Assembly (NCBI RefSeq): GCF_014334055.1
Contig: NZ_CP060490.1
Location: 682,001-746,000, forward strand
Direction of reading: 5' to 3'
From: Oscillibacter hominis
GTDB taxonomy: Bacteria > Bacillota > Clostridia > Oscillospirales > Oscillospiraceae
Length of the DNA stretch: 64,000 bases
Made by a program: the position numbers and the translations under genes. How positions within the stretch are numbered: position 1 is the stretch's first letter; every line of letters starts with the position of its first letter. Below are positions 42,207 through 51,064 of the stretch, piece after piece. The notes beneath the pieces were generated by a model. The model was not told the DNA's origin. It searched no databases and saw only the letters and a program-made list of their open reading frames with translations.

Positions 42207-42393
42207 AATGTTCTCCTTTCCGGGGGTTGACCCCTGTTTTTTCCTTGTGGCAGTAGGCTTTTGGGGATAGTGACCGCAGAGATGATATCACGGCCCGGAT
42301 TTTGACTCCATTTCCAATCCCTGCAAAAGCCCCCGCAACTGCCCGCACTGCGGGCGGAGGTGCTTCTGACGGGGGCGCTTGCGACCCCGTCGT
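42207..42393. other. Candidate transfer-origin region upstream of mobC-mobP
   Basis: This 187-base gap is rich in short inverted repeats, e.g. CCGCCCGCA/TGCGGGC around 42335-42355 and GGGGTCAACCCC around 42218-42231. Transfer origins of mobilisable elements usually lie just upstream of the relaxosome genes. I cannot identify a nic site, so this is positional inference. Confidence 0.3.
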
Positions 42394-42935
42394 TTATCCT
42401 GCTTTTTCTTTCGTCCTCGGGATCGTCTCCGAAAGCGGGCCAACTTGGGCCTCTAACCCCGGATCGGCACTGGGACTCGCTTCCTCTCCGAAAGACGCAC
42501 ACAGGGCGTTCTGGGGGCTTTCACGGGCCAATTCTGCGAGGCGTTCCGCCGCTCTCTGGCGGGCGGCATTCTCCTCCAACTGCCGGAACTGCCGCTCGTA
42601 GAACAATTCGACTGCCGCCTGGATCGGTCGAATGGTGTAGAGCAGATTTCCATTGAGGGGCCTGCCGTCTTTGCTCCGCACTATCGTCGGCTCGGTGCGG
42701 ATGAGACCTTTCTCCTCCAGGCTGCGCACATACTTGCTCACGGTGTTCTCACTCATACCCAGCGCCTTGCCGATGGTTTTGTAGCTCGGGTAGCACTGGT
42801 AGGTTTCTCTGTCCTCGATGCTCAGCAGATAACAGTAGATGGAGATCTCCGGGTAGGACCGATGTGAAAAATTTCGTTGGGAACCTTGAAATAGTTTTTG
42901 TCGGGATCTCGTTTGGGCCACTGTTGGAACTTCAT
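42394..42935 (-). pseudogene. Replication initiator/helix-turn-helix protein, frameshifted
   Basis: From ATG 42935 (GGGAGG seven bases upstream) the frame reads MKFQQWPKRDPDKNYFKVPNEIFHI and then runs into a stop. The continuation, EISIYCYLLSIEDRETYQCYPSYKTIGKALGMSENTVSKYVRSLEEKGLI, is in another frame. A deletion of four bases (or one) near 42857 explains this, since relatives read IFHIGLSYGEISIY there. The HTH region is typical of RepA-N-like or GntR-like winged-helix proteins in mobile elements. A homologous intact gene lies at 57293-57751 in the second element. Confidence 0.75.
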
Positions 42936-43111
42936 ATAGCACCTCCCGTATGCTCCTCCATCCACTGAATGAACTTTTCTTGCAGCACCACCATACAGCG
43001 GCCCACACGCAGTACCAGGTAATCCGGTTGGTGCATCAGTTCATACCCACCGGACGGTGATGTTCCCAGCACCTTCGCCTCGTTGTAGTTCTTGCAGACA
43101 GATTCTCTCAT
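42932..43111 (-). CDS. Excisionase-like protein with internal deletion
   Basis: This 59-residue protein, starting MRESVCKNYNEAKVLGTSPSGGYELMHQPDYLVLRVG, lines up with the Xis-like protein at 57099-57296 but lacks about nine residues (the LPLLLNVKQL region that forms the first helix). The DNA-binding wing (MVVLQEKFIQWMEEH) is kept. It may be non-functional. It overlaps the Rep-like start by ATGA, an arrangement repeated in the other element. Confidence 0.6.
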   Translation of the reverse strand: MRESVCKNYNEAKVLGTSPSGGYELMHQPDYLVLRVGRCMVVLQEKFIQWMEEHTGGAI

Positions 43112-43262
43112 GTTGACCATCTCCTTCTCAAAACTCCCTCTACTTCTTTAGCCGCGAACATTTGCATGTGACATAGGTTTGACATAACCTTTGGATGGTG
43201 TCCCAGTTGTCTCTCTACTTGTATTGGGGAAAATATATCCCACTGACATACATTTGACAGAA

Positions 43263-43298
43263 AAACGGAGCGCCTGCTTTGTCGCAGACGCTCCGTTT
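43263..43298 (-). terminator. Terminator of the DUF1653-like/HTH gene
   Basis: AAACGGAGCG..CTGC pairs with GCAG..CGCTCCGTTT and is followed on the minus strand by TTTTT, 14 bases after the stop. Confidence 0.75.
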
Positions 43299-43311
43299 GA
43301 GGTTGGATTAT

Positions 43312-44019
43312 TTACTTTTGTGCTGGTTTCAGCAGCCGGCATGTTCCCTCCGCCTCGTCCCGCTCTTTCAGCAGAGAGGCCAGAGCAGAGAAGAATTTCT
43401 TTTGCTGATAGTCCACGCTGCCACGGTTCAGTTGATGGGCTTCCGCGTACTTGCGAATGGACAGGCCATCCACGAACCGCTCCTGGAAATAGCCCTGGTA
43501 TGTAGCCAGCACCGTTTTCAGGACATTGTCCAGAAACTGTAGATCCTCTTTCAACTTGGCGAAGTCACTTTTGGTGATGGCAGCAAATCTCTTTTCCTTT
43601 ACGCAGAGGCGATATTTGCTCCGGTCGAAATTGTAGTGCTCGCAGAGATCTTTTGCGTATGCATAATAGGTAAGAGACTGCTGATAATCTCGGGAGTCAT
43701 AAGCTTCATCCAGTTGCCAATTTTTTCGCTTACGAACCGGTCCCCGAAAGCCCTCTTCCTCCAGCCGCTCTATGGCTTCCCCTGAGATCTTCATATTGAG
43801 CATTCGCTTATACTTAGCTTTCCGCTCACCGTTCACTTCGATAAAAGCGCAGAAGGACTTTTTGCTGGAGGTGTAGTATCTGGGGACAGTTGCAAAAGGG
43901 TAGGTGGTCCAGATGACACTTTCCTCGCCGGTGTCAGCATCGGTGGCCAGAGAGACAACATAAACCACCTTGCCGTCATGCCGCTGGTAGTATCCGGCAC
44001 TGATCCGTCTGCCCGCCAT
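43312..44019 (-). CDS. Element-borne protein with sigma-like C-terminal HTH
   Basis: This 235-residue protein starts at ATG 44019 (AAGGAGG eight bases upstream). The N-terminus MAGRRISAGYYQRHDGKVVYVVSLATDADTGEESVIWTTYPFA resembles DUF1653-like beta-barrel segments. The middle is helical and charged, and the end (LATYQGYFQERFVDGLSIRKYAEAHQLNRGSVDYQQKKFFSALASLL) looks like the sigma-70 region 4 fold. I do not recognise the full-length family. It may regulate the element. An own terminator shows it is a separate unit. Confidence 0.55.
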   Translation of the reverse strand: MAGRRISAGYYQRHDGKVVYVVSLATDADTGEESVIWTTYPFATVPRYYTSSKKSFCAFIEVNGERKAKYKRMLNMKISGEAIERLEEEGFRGPVRKRKNWQLDEAYDSRDYQQSLTYYAYAKDLCEHYNFDRSKYRLCVKEKRFAAITKSDFAKLKEDLQFLDNVLKTVLATYQGYFQERFVDGLSIRKYAEAHQLNRGSVDYQQKKFFSALASLLKERDEAEGTCRLLKPAQK

Positions 44020-44261
44020 CAGCGCACCTCCTTGCTTTTCTGTTTTCAATATAGCGGAATACAGGACTGCTGTAAGTAGCGGAGGCATTTATTGTTTTAT
44101 TCCTCCGCAACATTTGAGGACACCTTCTGCTAAAGTTCCGGTGTGGAGAAAGCAAAAGAGCAGACATTAAAAAGGCTAAACCCGGTGCCTGGATAGTCTT
44201 GTATGAATACAACATTGCCACCGGTTTAATCCTTGGTGAGCGATGAGTGTTTCGAGGTTTT

Positions 44262-44873
44262 TCAAACAACACATGTGTCTATTGCGTCCACAAGTTCTGT
44301 AATAAAATGAATCACATCCTCTGTATCAGATAGAGAGATCGGTTGCTGAACCAATGGTATATTTGTCGATAGGCAATCTCCCTCGTGCACGATCTGATTT
44401 CTTCGCATAACAATATTTTTGAGTTTTGTTTTCAGGGTTGCTTGGTCAATGGGTGTAGCCATATTTCTACTAATTACCAACCATTTCTGGGACTCATTCC
44501 AAATAAATGATAGTGCATCAGCTATCTTATCGGGTTCTTGAAATGCCAAATAACTATTTTTACGAATAACTTCATTTCTAAACTCAATTTCAGGTACTGG
44601 AGCAACTGAAATGTTGGAAATTACATTCATACTGAGCTGAAATGCATCAAATTTGGGTGTAGTAGGTCTTCTATTGAGGTATTGCTCAACCATTCCAGCA
44701 GCAACAATATCATGTATGTATTTATCTAAAGCTGATACTGCTAATACCCATTGCCACCGTAACAGATCCGACGAATCAAGTGGTATTCGGCTATTTGATA
44801 AATATTCGTATAATCCTGCCGTCACATTTTTCTGTGCCATTAGTGCACAGAACACTACCTTTGCTTGCCTCAT
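44262..44873 (-). CDS. HEPN domain protein (RiboL-PSP-HEPN-like)
   Basis: This 203-residue, mainly helical protein has the HEPN RNase motif R-x4-H in VMRRNQIVHEGD near residue 168, preceded by helices like LLRWQWVLAVSALDKYIHDIV. HEPN proteins are often metal-independent RNases in toxin-antitoxin and abortive-infection systems. The start overlaps the stop of the ParA C-terminal fragment by four bases, so HEPN and ParA were one translational unit before the ParA gene was cut. Whether it is still expressed is unclear because its upstream operon is now 16 kb away. Confidence 0.75.
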   Translation of the reverse strand: MRQAKVVFCALMAQKNVTAGLYEYLSNSRIPLDSSDLLRWQWVLAVSALDKYIHDIVAAGMVEQYLNRRPTTPKFDAFQLSMNVISNISVAPVPEIEFRNEVIRKNSYLAFQEPDKIADALSFIWNESQKWLVISRNMATPIDQATLKTKLKNIVMRRNQIVHEGDCLSTNIPLVQQPISLSDTEDVIHFITELVDAIDTCVV

Positions 44874-45418
44874 TTGAAAGTCTCCTGCAATATATCTGCA
44901 AGTTGCGAGAAAGTGTTCTTAATCTCATCGCGCTTTGCGGTTGTATTATCAAATGAGGCTCCGCCTGGTAGCTCATTATCTTTAAGACAGAATACAGGAA
45001 TCCGAAGTTCATTTGCTTTTTGTAGCATTGCACCAAAATCAGGAATCTCTGAAAGATGATAATTGTCTCGATGGCATGTCATACCATACTGTTCAAGAGT
45101 TTTTGCAAAAGTATCATTCACAAAATTTCTTATATCTGTTATAACCGTTTGATATGATGCCGTTGGTTTACGATTTCTTCTATTAAAACGCTGGCTTATT
45201 TCACCGACAAATTTCATTTCGGCTTCTGGTAAGGGATAGGATGCATCTTCTAAAATGGGGCGTGTACTATCAGCCCAACGCTTCCATCTGGGTAACACTT
45301 TTAATAATGTCTTTAAGGCCATTAATGAAAATGGATCTGGATTAGTTGGCACAATAAATCTATCAGACATAGTAAATGCAATCTGATTAAGAGCACCTAA
45401 TCCAGGGTTAAAATCAAT
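44870..45418 (-). pseudogene. C-terminal part of a ParA-type ATPase, cut by a 16-kb insertion
   Basis: The frame from the break at 45418 reads I-D-FNPGLGALNQIAFTMSDRFIVPTNPDPFSLMALKTLLKVLPRW, the part of a ParA/Soj-like ATPase that follows the Walker B strand, and continues 180 residues to 44870. The Walker A half is missing here and lies at 61432-61890. Joining the two at the shared ATTGAT (minus strand) restores one frame (YVFID + FNPGLG). An internal ATG at 45370 could yield a 166-residue product, but it would have no ATP-binding site. Confidence 0.88.
45413..45418. repeat. Left core site of the 16-kb element (ATCAAT)
   Basis: ATCAAT here and at 61432-61437 is the only sequence shared at the two ends of the split parA gene. 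It encodes the Ile-Asp pair of the ParA Walker B strand in both halves, so it is the likely 6-bp crossover core. Confidence 0.75.
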
Positions 45419-45528
45419 AAGCTAAAAGAAACTTTTTCGTGCTATTTCTAACCGTTTTTAGCCGTTTCCTCTCGATTTTATTTCTTTTCAAAGCACCTTT
45501 GGCTGCAACTTTTCCATGTGTCCCGGAG

Positions 45529-45552
45529 CTGTCTGTGGCTGTTTATGTGGTC
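45529..45552 (+). promoter_or_regulatory. Candidate arm-type integrase site, left end
   Basis: CTGTCTGTGG-N6-ATGTGGTC, 111 bases inside the left core. The same motif in the same orientation is at 61281-61304; inverse copies are at 36747-36770 and 36971-36994. Confidence 0.5.
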
Positions 45553-45639
45553 AAAACCGGAGCCTCGTTGGAATTATCCCAACGAGACTCTGCCTTTGCA
45601 ACATAGCGGTTATTCATACAAAGCAGTTCTTTCTTCGCT

Positions 45640-45669
45640 TTGGCAATGCACGAGGTGGGATGCTATAAT
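45640..45669 (+). promoter_or_regulatory. Probable promoter near the left end of the 16-kb element
   Basis: TTGGCA (45640-45645) and a perfect TATAAT (45664-45669) are 18 bases apart, about 174 bases before the AlbA-type gene. The rest of 45419-45842 is noncoding, with a CTCGTTGG/CCAACGAG hairpin at 45571-45592. Confidence 0.5.
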
Positions 45670-45842
45670 CAAAGAATAAGGCCCCAAAGCAATCCCCCTG
45701 TTCTGCACAGTAAGGCGCTCTGAAACCAGCGCTTGAAATCCGAAAGCTGGATTTCAAATAGACAAATTGGCTTCTCTGCGATAAAATATATCCTGTATCA
45801 GTGTAACTTCTTACATGATTGAACCGGAGAAGGAGGAGCGGC

Positions 45843-47296
45843 ATGATTGACTTTACCAAAATAGAGCAGTATCGGGAGAATAACCGCATCGAGGCAAAGA
45901 AGGCTCTCGGCGGCCTGCCCAAGAGCATCTGGGAAACCTATTCTGCCTTTGCCAATACCTATGGCGGCATCATTCTGCTGGGCGTGGAGGAATTGCCGGA
46001 CAAATCCTTCCGGACAGTCAATTTGCCTGACCCGGAAAGACTCATCAAGGAGTTTTGGGACATCGTCAACAACCCCAACAAGACCAGTGTAAATGTGCTG
46101 TCCTCCAAGGATGTGTTTGTGCAGGAGGTGGACGGCGACCACATCGTGGTCATCAATGTCCCCCGTGCCGAGCGCTCCTATAAGCCGGTCTATGTGGACG
46201 GCAATCCCCTCAACACCTATCGCCGCAACGGTGAGGGTGACTACCGCTGACCAAAGAAGAATATCAGGCCATGGTGCGGGACGCCTCTGTGAAGACTCAG
46301 GATATGCTTGTCCTCGAGGAAATGGACATGGATGTGTTCAACAAGGAGAGCGTCCGCAGCTACCGCCAGAGAATGCGGCTCTCCCGTCCCGGCCATGTGT
46401 GGGAGGCATTGGAGGACGAGGACTTCCTGCTGAAGCTGGGCGCTGTGGGGATCGGCTCCGATGGCAAGAAGCACCCCACCTCTGCCGGACTCCTCATGTT
46501 TGGCAACGAATACGACATCGTTCGGGAGTTTAACACCTACTTTCTGGACTATCAAGAACAGTACGACGCCGACACCCGCTGGACTGACCGCATTATCTCT
46601 TCCTCCGGAGACTGGAGCGGTAATGTGTATGACTTCTATTTCCGGGTTTATAACAAGCTGATTCAGGATATCAAGGTGCCTTTCAAAATGGAGGGCGGAG
46701 CCAGAGTAGATGACACCTCCGTCCATCAGGCCCTGCGTGAGGCTCTGGCCAACTGTTTGGTCAACGCTGACTATTACGGCAGGCAGGGCTTGGTCATCAT
46801 TAAAAAGCGGGACACCATCACCATGTCCAACCCTGGCAGCTTTCGGATCGAGATCGACGCGGCAAAGAGCGGCGGCGTGTCCGACCCCCGTAACGGGACA
46901 ATGCTGAAAATGTTCAACCTGATCGATATTGGCGAGCGTGCCGGCAGCGGCATCCCCAATATCTTCCGCGTCTGGCGGGAGCAGGGTTGGGTCATGCCGA
47001 CATTCACAGAGCAGCTTGAGCCGGAAAGAACGATTTTATCGCTCACATTTGAAAAAATCGGCGATAAAAAATCGGCGATAAAAACCAGTGATAAAAAATC
47101 GGCGATAAACGCAAAAATGAAGGAAACTATCATGGCGTATCTCACCGACCATGCCGAGGCAAAGGCATCCCCCATAGCTGAGTATATCGGACTGAAACCT
47201 TCTCGCACAAGGGACTATCTGAATGAGCTGATAGCAGAGGGAATTGTTGTGGCTGAGGGTGGCAATCGCAACCGCAGCTATAAGTTGAAATCATAA
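45843..47296 (+). pseudogene. AlbA_2-type ATP-binding transcriptional regulator, frameshifted
   Basis: The first frame (45843-46250) has MIDFTKIEQYRENNRIEAKKALGGLPKSIWETYSAFANTYGGIILLGVEE, the Schlafen/AlbA_2 domain. It ends at DYR then TGA. The second frame picks up at TKEEYQAMVRDASVK and continues to 47296 with a HATPase-like region (ALREALANCLVNADYYGRQGLVI, NLIDIGERAGSGIPNIF) and a C-terminal winged helix (MAYLTDHAEAKASPIAEYIGLKPSRTRDYLNELI). One lost base near 46252 (CGCTG-ACC) explains the break. A linker with repeated DKKSAI precedes the wing. Such proteins often accompany type I R-M loci. Confidence 0.8.
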
Positions 47297-47302
47297 ATCG
47301 AA

Positions 47303-47392
47303 ATGACAATTTATGCAAAGCGGCGTAATAGGGAAAAGCAACGCGAATCTATAGAAGAAAAGGCTCGCAAGGAAACGAAAACATCAAATTAA
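47303..47392 (+). CDS. Possible 29-residue basic peptide
   Basis: A short frame MTIYAKRRNREKQRESIEEK... ending ETKTSN lies between the AlbA-type gene and hsdM. It is highly charged and helical but has no clear ribosome site. It may be coincidental. Confidence 0.2.
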   Translation: MTIYAKRRNREKQRESIEEKARKETKTSN

Positions 47393-47412
47393 GAGAAGTG
47401 TGGTAAGCAAAC

Positions 47413-49941
47413 ATGGCCATAAAGAAAAACGAACTGTACAGTTCCCTGTGGGCGAGCTGCGATAAGCTGAGAGGCGGTATGGATGCCTCTCAATATAAGG
47501 ACTACATTTTAACCCTGCTGTTCGTTAAATATGTTACGGACAAGTTTAAGGGCGTAAAATATGCCGATATTACTGTTCCGGAAGGCGGTAGCTTCGACGA
47601 TTTGATTGCATTGAAGGGCAACAAAAACATCGGCGAGGAAATGGATAAAGTCATTGCCAAACTGGCAGAAGCTGGGGAGAACAATCTTCGCGGCGTGATT
47701 GACAATGCCCATTTCAATGACGAAGCAAAGCTGGGCAGCGGCAAGGAAATGGTAGATAAGCTCACCGGTTTGATTGCCATTTTCCAGCGTGACGAATTCA
47801 ATTTCAAAAAGAACAAGACCAGCGGCGACGATATTCTCGGCGACGCCTATGAATATCTGATGCGTCATTTTGCTACGGAAAGCGGCAAGAGCAAAGGACA
47901 GTTTTATACCCCTGCTGAGGTATCCCGTATTCTTGCCAAGGTCATCGGCATTGATAAGATTGAAGAGCGCGACGAAGGCTATTCCGTCTATGACCCAGCC
48001 TGCGGCTCCGGCTCTTTGCTGATTCGTGCAGCGGATGAAGCTCCCTTTGAGATTGCCATTTGGGGACAGGAAAAGGAAGTGACTACCGCCGGTCTTGCCA
48101 AGATGAACCTCGTTCTGCACAACAAGGCAGCCGGTGAGATCAAAGCCGGAAACACGTTCTCCTCGCCTCACTATTTTGAAGACGGTTCCGACGATGAGGT
48201 GCTCAAACGCTTTGATTTTGCCGTTGCTAATCCTCCGTTTTCTCTGAAAAACTGGATGGACGGCCTCAAGGATTATGGCCGCTTTGATGGTTACGGTGAC
48301 AGACCGCCCGAAAAGAATGGCGACTTTGCATGGCTGCTCCATATCTTGAAATCTCTGAAGAGTACAGGCAAAGCAGCGGTCATTCTGCCTCACGGTGTTC
48401 TATTCCGCGGCAACGCCGAGGCCACCATCCGTAAGGCCATTATTGACAAGGGCTATATCAAGGGCATCATCGGTCTGCCTGCCAACCTCTTTTATGGCAC
48501 CAGTATCCCTGCTTGCATTCTGGTAATCGACAAGGAATCAGCTGATCAGCGAACCGGTTCATCTGGCGAGTATCAGGACTTGGATGCAGAGGCTCTACAG
48601 AGTATATTACTTGATGAATCGTCTGCCGGCAAAGGCATCTTTATGATTGATGCCAGCCACGACTTCGTAAAGGACGGCAACAAGAACCGTCTGCGTGAGC
48701 GGGATATCTATAAAATCGTCACCACATTCAATCAGCAGGTCACGGACGATCCCAAGTATGCCCGGTTTGTTCCTAACTGGGAGATCAAGGTCAAAAACGA
48801 GTATAACCTGAATATTCCCCGTTACATTGACAGCTCCACCCCGGAAGATCTACAGGACATTGACGGACATCTCCATGGTGGTATCCCTGCAGCGGATGTG
48901 GATTCCATGGACAAGTATTGGGCGCTGTTCCCCAGCCTGAAGACCAAGCTGTTTTCCCAGATGCGGGATGGCTATTATCAGCTGAACATTCCAAAAGACG
49001 ACATTCGCAATACCGTTTATAATAATCCCGAGTTCTCTGCTTATGCGGAGCGCATTGACGATGCTTTCGATGCCTGGATGCAGAAGGTAGACGGAGGACT
49101 GCGCAGCATCGATGAAGACACGGAATTAAAACCTTATATCGTGGAACTGGCCCAGCAGCTGATCGACTGCTTTGAAGGTATGGAGCTGGTGGACAAGTAC
49201 GATGTGTATGAGGTCCTGCTTTCCTACTGGCATGAAGTCATGGGCGACGACATGTATCTGGTGTCTGTGGACGGCTATGGTGCGGCCCGGCAATGGGAAA
49301 ATATCATGGGTGAATATACCTCCGGCAAGAAAAAGGGGCAGGAGAAGGTCGTTGGATGGGAGGGCGTTTTGCTGCCCAAGGCGCTGATAGAATCGGTATT
49401 CTTTACCGCCGAGCGCAAGGCAATCAACGATGCGCAGGCCGTTGCTGAGGAAACACAGAGCCAGCTGGATGAGTTCGTGGAAGAGCAGACCGGGGATGAG
49501 GGCTATCTGAAGGAACACCTCAACGATAAGGACAAGGTGGATGCCAAGGCTGTCGCCGCCCGTCTGAAGGTGCTGAAAAAGGCCGATCCCAAGGACGAAG
49601 AATATGCGGCATTGAAGCGTTTTGCCGATTTGACGGATTCTCTTGCCAAACAGAATAAGGCTATCAAAGAAATGAACGCCGAACTGGAAGAAAAGGTGCG
49701 GAAGAAGTATGCCCTGCTGACGGACGAGGAGATTCTGGATCTGCTGATCAACCGCAAGTGGTATGCCGCCATCTTTGAGGGTATCAAAGCGCTGTATGTT
49801 ACCACCTCTCACCGGATGACCAATCGCATTGTGGAGTTGGTGGAGCGGTATGAGGATACCCTGCCGGAACTGACTGCTGCTGTAACAGACTATGAAGCCA
49901 AGGTCAAGGCTCATCTGGAAAGGATGGGGTTTGTATGGTAA
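47413..49941 (+). CDS. hsdM: Type I restriction-modification methyltransferase subunit HsdM
   Basis: This 842-residue N6-adenine methyltransferase has the HsdM N-terminal helical domain (LWASCDKLRGGMDASQYKDYILTLLFVKYVTDKF), the SAM motif I in YDPACGSGSLLIRAADEA near residue 198 and the catalytic N-P-P-F in FDFAVANPPFSLKNW near residue 275. It is about 300 residues longer than classical HsdM; the extra C-terminal region is helical and charged (AVAEETQSQLDEFVEEQ...), typical of a large-HsdM subgroup. With HsdS it methylates the host recognition site and forms the core of the restriction complex. The stop overlaps hsdS by seven bases. Confidence 0.95.
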   Translation: MAIKKNELYSSLWASCDKLRGGMDASQYKDYILTLLFVKYVTDKFKGVKYADITVPEGGSFDDLIALKGNKNIGEEMDKVIAKLAEAGENNLRGVIDNAHFNDEAKLGSGKEMVDKLTGLIAIFQRDEFNFKKNKTSGDDILGDAYEYLMRHFATESGKSKGQFYTPAEVSRILAKVIGIDKIEERDEGYSVYDPACGSGSLLIRAADEAPFEIAIWGQEKEVTTAGLAKMNLVLHNKAAGEIKAGNTFSSPHYFEDGSDDEVLKRFDFAVANPPFSLKNWMDGLKDYGRFDGYGDRPPEKNGDFAWLLHILKSLKSTGKAAVILPHGVLFRGNAEATIRKAIIDKGYIKGIIGLPANLFYGTSIPACILVIDKESADQRTGSSGEYQDLDAEALQSILLDESSAGKGIFMIDASHDFVKDGNKNRLRERDIYKIVTTFNQQVTDDPKYARFVPNWEIKVKNEYNLNIPRYIDSSTPEDLQDIDGHLHGGIPAADVDSMDKYWALFPSLKTKLFSQMRDGYYQLNIPKDDIRNTVYNNPEFSAYAERIDDAFDAWMQKVDGGLRSIDEDTELKPYIVELAQQLIDCFEGMELVDKYDVYEVLLSYWHEVMGDDMYLVSVDGYGAARQWENIMGEYTSGKKKGQEKVVGWEGVLLPKALIESVFFTAERKAINDAQAVAEETQSQLDEFVEEQTGDEGYLKEHLNDKDKVDAKAVAARLKVLKKADPKDEEYAALKRFADLTDSLAKQNKAIKEMNAELEEKVRKKYALLTDEEILDLLINRKWYAAIFEGIKALYVTTSHRMTNRIVELVERYEDTLPELTAAVTDYEAKVKAHLERMGFVW

Positions 49942-51050
49942 GACTCGGCTCTGTTGCACAGATCCTTAACGGCGATAGAAGTAGCAATTACCCTTCTGGT
50001 GATGAGTTTCAAGACACTGGCATCCCTTTTATAAATGCAGGTCATTTACAGGGGGGAAAAGTTGACTATTCCTCAATGGACTATATTTCCTATGAAAAAT
50101 ACAACCAGTTGAGTGGCGCAAAAATTCAGCGTAATGATATTCTTCTTTGTTTGCGAGGTTCGCTTGGGAAATATGCCTTTGTAACTACTGATGGTGGTGC
50201 ACCTGCTTCATCTATTGCTGTTATTCGCCCAAATACCGAGAAAATAGATCCAGATTACTTATTGCAAATCATTGCCTCATCAATATTCCAAAAGCAGATT
50301 GAGGTAGAAAATAATGGCAGTTCTCAGCCAAATCTGTCTGCAAAAAGCGTTTTTGATTTTGTAATTCCGCTTCCTTCGTTAGAAGAACAGCGAAATATAG
50401 CAGCTACTCTGAATGACACTGATGCTTTGATTAGACTTCTAAAAAATCAACTTGCTAAGAAAAAGGCAATCAAGCAGGGTGCAATGCAGGAACTGCTGAC
50501 CGGCGAACGCCGCCTGCCGGGATATTCTATGCCATGGATTAATAAAAAACTATGCGAGATTGCGCCTTTGCAACGTGGGTTAGATTTACCATATTCCAAA
50601 TTAGAGAACGGACATGTCCCTGTTATCTTTTCAAATGGAATAAATGCATATCACCGCGTAGCAATGGTTAAAGGCCCAGGCGTGATTACTGGCAGATCGG
50701 GAACAATTGGAAAACTCCACTATGTAGATGGTGATTATTGGCCTCATAATACAACATTATGGGTAACAGATTTCAAAGGCAATAATCCGCGTTTCATCTA
50801 TTATCTGTTTAATTTAGTGAACTGGACAGACTATATGACTGGCTCGGGTGTTCCAACATTAAACAGAAATGACGTACATGCTAAAATCATGTCAATTCCA
50901 GAAAATGTCGAAGAACAAGAATCCATTGCAACTGCATTACTTGCTATGGATTCTGAAATCGAAGCTTTGGAGCAGAAACTCGCAAAATACCGCCAAGTCA
51001 AGCAAGGCATGATGCAGCAACTGCTGACGGGCAAAATCAGGCTGATGTAA
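49935..51050 (+). CDS. hsdS: Type I restriction-modification specificity subunit HsdS
   Basis: This 371-residue protein has two target recognition domains (about 1-150 and 190-330), each followed by a conserved helix: [47 protein letters not shown] and [45 protein letters not shown]. The near-repeat of Q-G-x-M-Q-x-L-L-T-G is the usual HsdS symmetry. The TRDs define a bipartite DNA target that cannot be read from the sequence. It overlaps hsdM by seven bases and is followed by the ATPase gene after 14 bases. Confidence 0.95.
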
Positions 51051-51064
51051 AGGAGAGAGATAGA

